In this document: in pieces, positions 6,728 to 7,456 of the stretch
Layout of the letters: each line of letters opens with the position of its first letter
Position numbering within the stretch: the stretch's first letter is position 1
NCBI GenBank assembly: GCA_946479015.1
Contig: CAMLEQ010000177.1
Location: 1-7,456, forward strand
DNA from: an uncultured Gemmatimonadota bacterium
GTDB taxonomy: Bacteria > Gemmatimonadota > Gemmatimonadetes > Gemmatimonadales > Gemmatimonadaceae
Length of the DNA: 7,456 bases
Direction of reading: 5' to 3'
Made by a program: the position numbers and the translations under genes
Notes under the pieces: model-generated
The model's database searches: none
What the model was told of the DNA's origin: nothing
What the model saw: only the letters and a program-made list of their open reading frames with translations

Positions 6728-7456
6728 TCACGGCAGGAAGGTGAGCAGGAGCTGCCCTTTCCCGTACGCGATGCGGAGCACGTCGTCCGTGGGCTTCCCG
6801 CCGCGCACCAGCGCGCTCACGGACTGCACGTCCTCGATCGAGCGCGTGAGGTGCGCCCTGCCGTCCGGCGCCTCGAGCATGAGCTGCACGCATCCATCGC
6901 GCCGGTCGTACGATGCACCGCGGAACAGGTAGCCCGTCTCCTGCGACTGCACGCCGAGCACCGGATCGTCCAGCTCGAGCGCCGTGCGGCGCCCCGCGTT
7001 CCGCTTCGTGAACGCCTCGAGCTGTGCCACCCACCGCTCCGGCGTGTGTCCCTCCGTCGCCCCCGTCAGCGCGCGCTCGATGCGGTCCACGTCGCGCACG
7101 CCGGGTTCCGGCGCCACGAGCACCGAGCAGGTGCTTCCGCGCAGGAGCGCGGCGGTGACGCTCCCCATCGTCAGCCGCTCCAGAATCGGATGGCTCTGCC
7201 GCCCGGCGATGAGCAGCTCCGCGCGCGTGGCGCGAGCGAAGGCGAGCAGCTCCTCCACCGTGGTGCCCGTGGTCGCGGTCTCCTGCACCGTGATCCCCGC
7301 CGGCACGGCGAGGAGTTGCCGCAGCCGCGCGAATCGCTCGGGAAGGGTGTGCTCGTACTCGAGGAGACGCTGGTGGAGCAGCGGATGCACCGTCTCGATC
7401 TGCGGCCACACGTGCACGAGGTGGAGCGTCGCCGGCGGGGCGAGCAGCTCCAGCGC
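6728..7456 (-). CDS. Universal stress protein with C-terminal DUF5335-like domain (partial)
   Basis: This is the 3' part of a gene that continues past the right edge; 242 residues are visible. The first in-window start-like codon (GTG, 7417) is not the true start, because the frame continues upstream with ...PPATLHLVHVWP, a normal first half of a Usp fold. The Usp domain runs to about visible residue 116. It ends with AGRQSHPILERLTMGSV and STCSVLVAPEP, a Usp nucleotide loop in which GS is kept but the usual G-x-H-G is changed to G-R-Q-S. After a linker, residues 138-242 (TPERWVAQLEAFTKRNAGR... to ...GQLLLTFLP) resemble DUF5335: a short helix with W, then strands including GYLFRGASYDRRDG, and a hydrophobic final strand. 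This family assignment is from memory of the pattern. The role of the second domain is unknown; it may be a partner or ligand domain. The gene ends 24 bases from PEP synthase. Confidence 0.8.
   Translation of the reverse strand, partial: ALELLAPPATLHLVHVWPQIETVHPLLHQRLLEYEHTLPERFARLRQLLAVPAGITVQETATTGTTVEELLAFARATRAELLIAGRQSHPILERLTMGSVTAALLRGSTCSVLVAPEPGVRDVDRIERALTGATEGHTPERWVAQLEAFTKRNAGRRTALELDDPVLGVQSQETGYLFRGASYDRRDGCVQLMLEAPDGRAHLTRSIEDVQSVSALVRGGKPTDDVLRIAYGKGQLLLTFLP

Overview
This window is very GC-rich, with a strong G/C preference at third codon positions, so long reading frames stay open on both strands by chance. The gene style points to a high-GC Gram-negative-like bacterium: GTG starts, purine-rich ribosome sites, an envelope L,D-transpeptidase, and several universal stress proteins beside a PEP synthase. 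Gemmatimonadota is my best guess, with a myxobacterial or other soil/sediment lineage as the alternative. This placement is inference only; no RNA gene or phylogenetic marker is present.

Layout, left to right: (1) a DUF302 protein on the minus strand (64-477); (2) a 246-base divergent intergenic region with a candidate promoter and alternative hairpins; (3) a secreted L,D-transpeptidase on the plus strand (724-1635); (4) a soluble GAF-domain sensor histidine kinase on the plus strand with a GTG start (1734-3089); (5) a tandem-domain universal stress protein on the minus strand (3058-4050), whose 3' end overlaps the kinase gene by 32 bases tail to tail; (6) a 244-base divergent intergenic region with an imperfect 18-base palindrome; (7) phosphoenolpyruvate synthase on the plus strand (4295-6703); (8) a hairpin over its stop codon; and (9) the 3' part of a second universal stress protein on the minus strand (6728 to the right edge), which carries an extra C-terminal domain resembling DUF5335. 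Its N-terminus lies outside the window.

The content reads as a stress or energy-limitation cluster: two nucleotide-binding-type Usp proteins, PEP synthase for gluconeogenic re-entry of pyruvate, a DUF302 protein, a peptidoglycan cross-linking or remodelling enzyme and a cytoplasmic GAF sensor kinase. It resembles in spirit the Usp/GAF-kinase content of hypoxia and dormancy regulons such as mycobacterial DosR, but co-regulation here is a hypothesis. No response regulator, mobile element, CRISPR array, tRNA or rRNA was seen. The most unusual items are the Usp-DUF5335 fusion, the His/Cys cluster in the kinase GAF domain and the degenerate nucleotide loop in the second Usp domain. I did not find a clearly new biological system.
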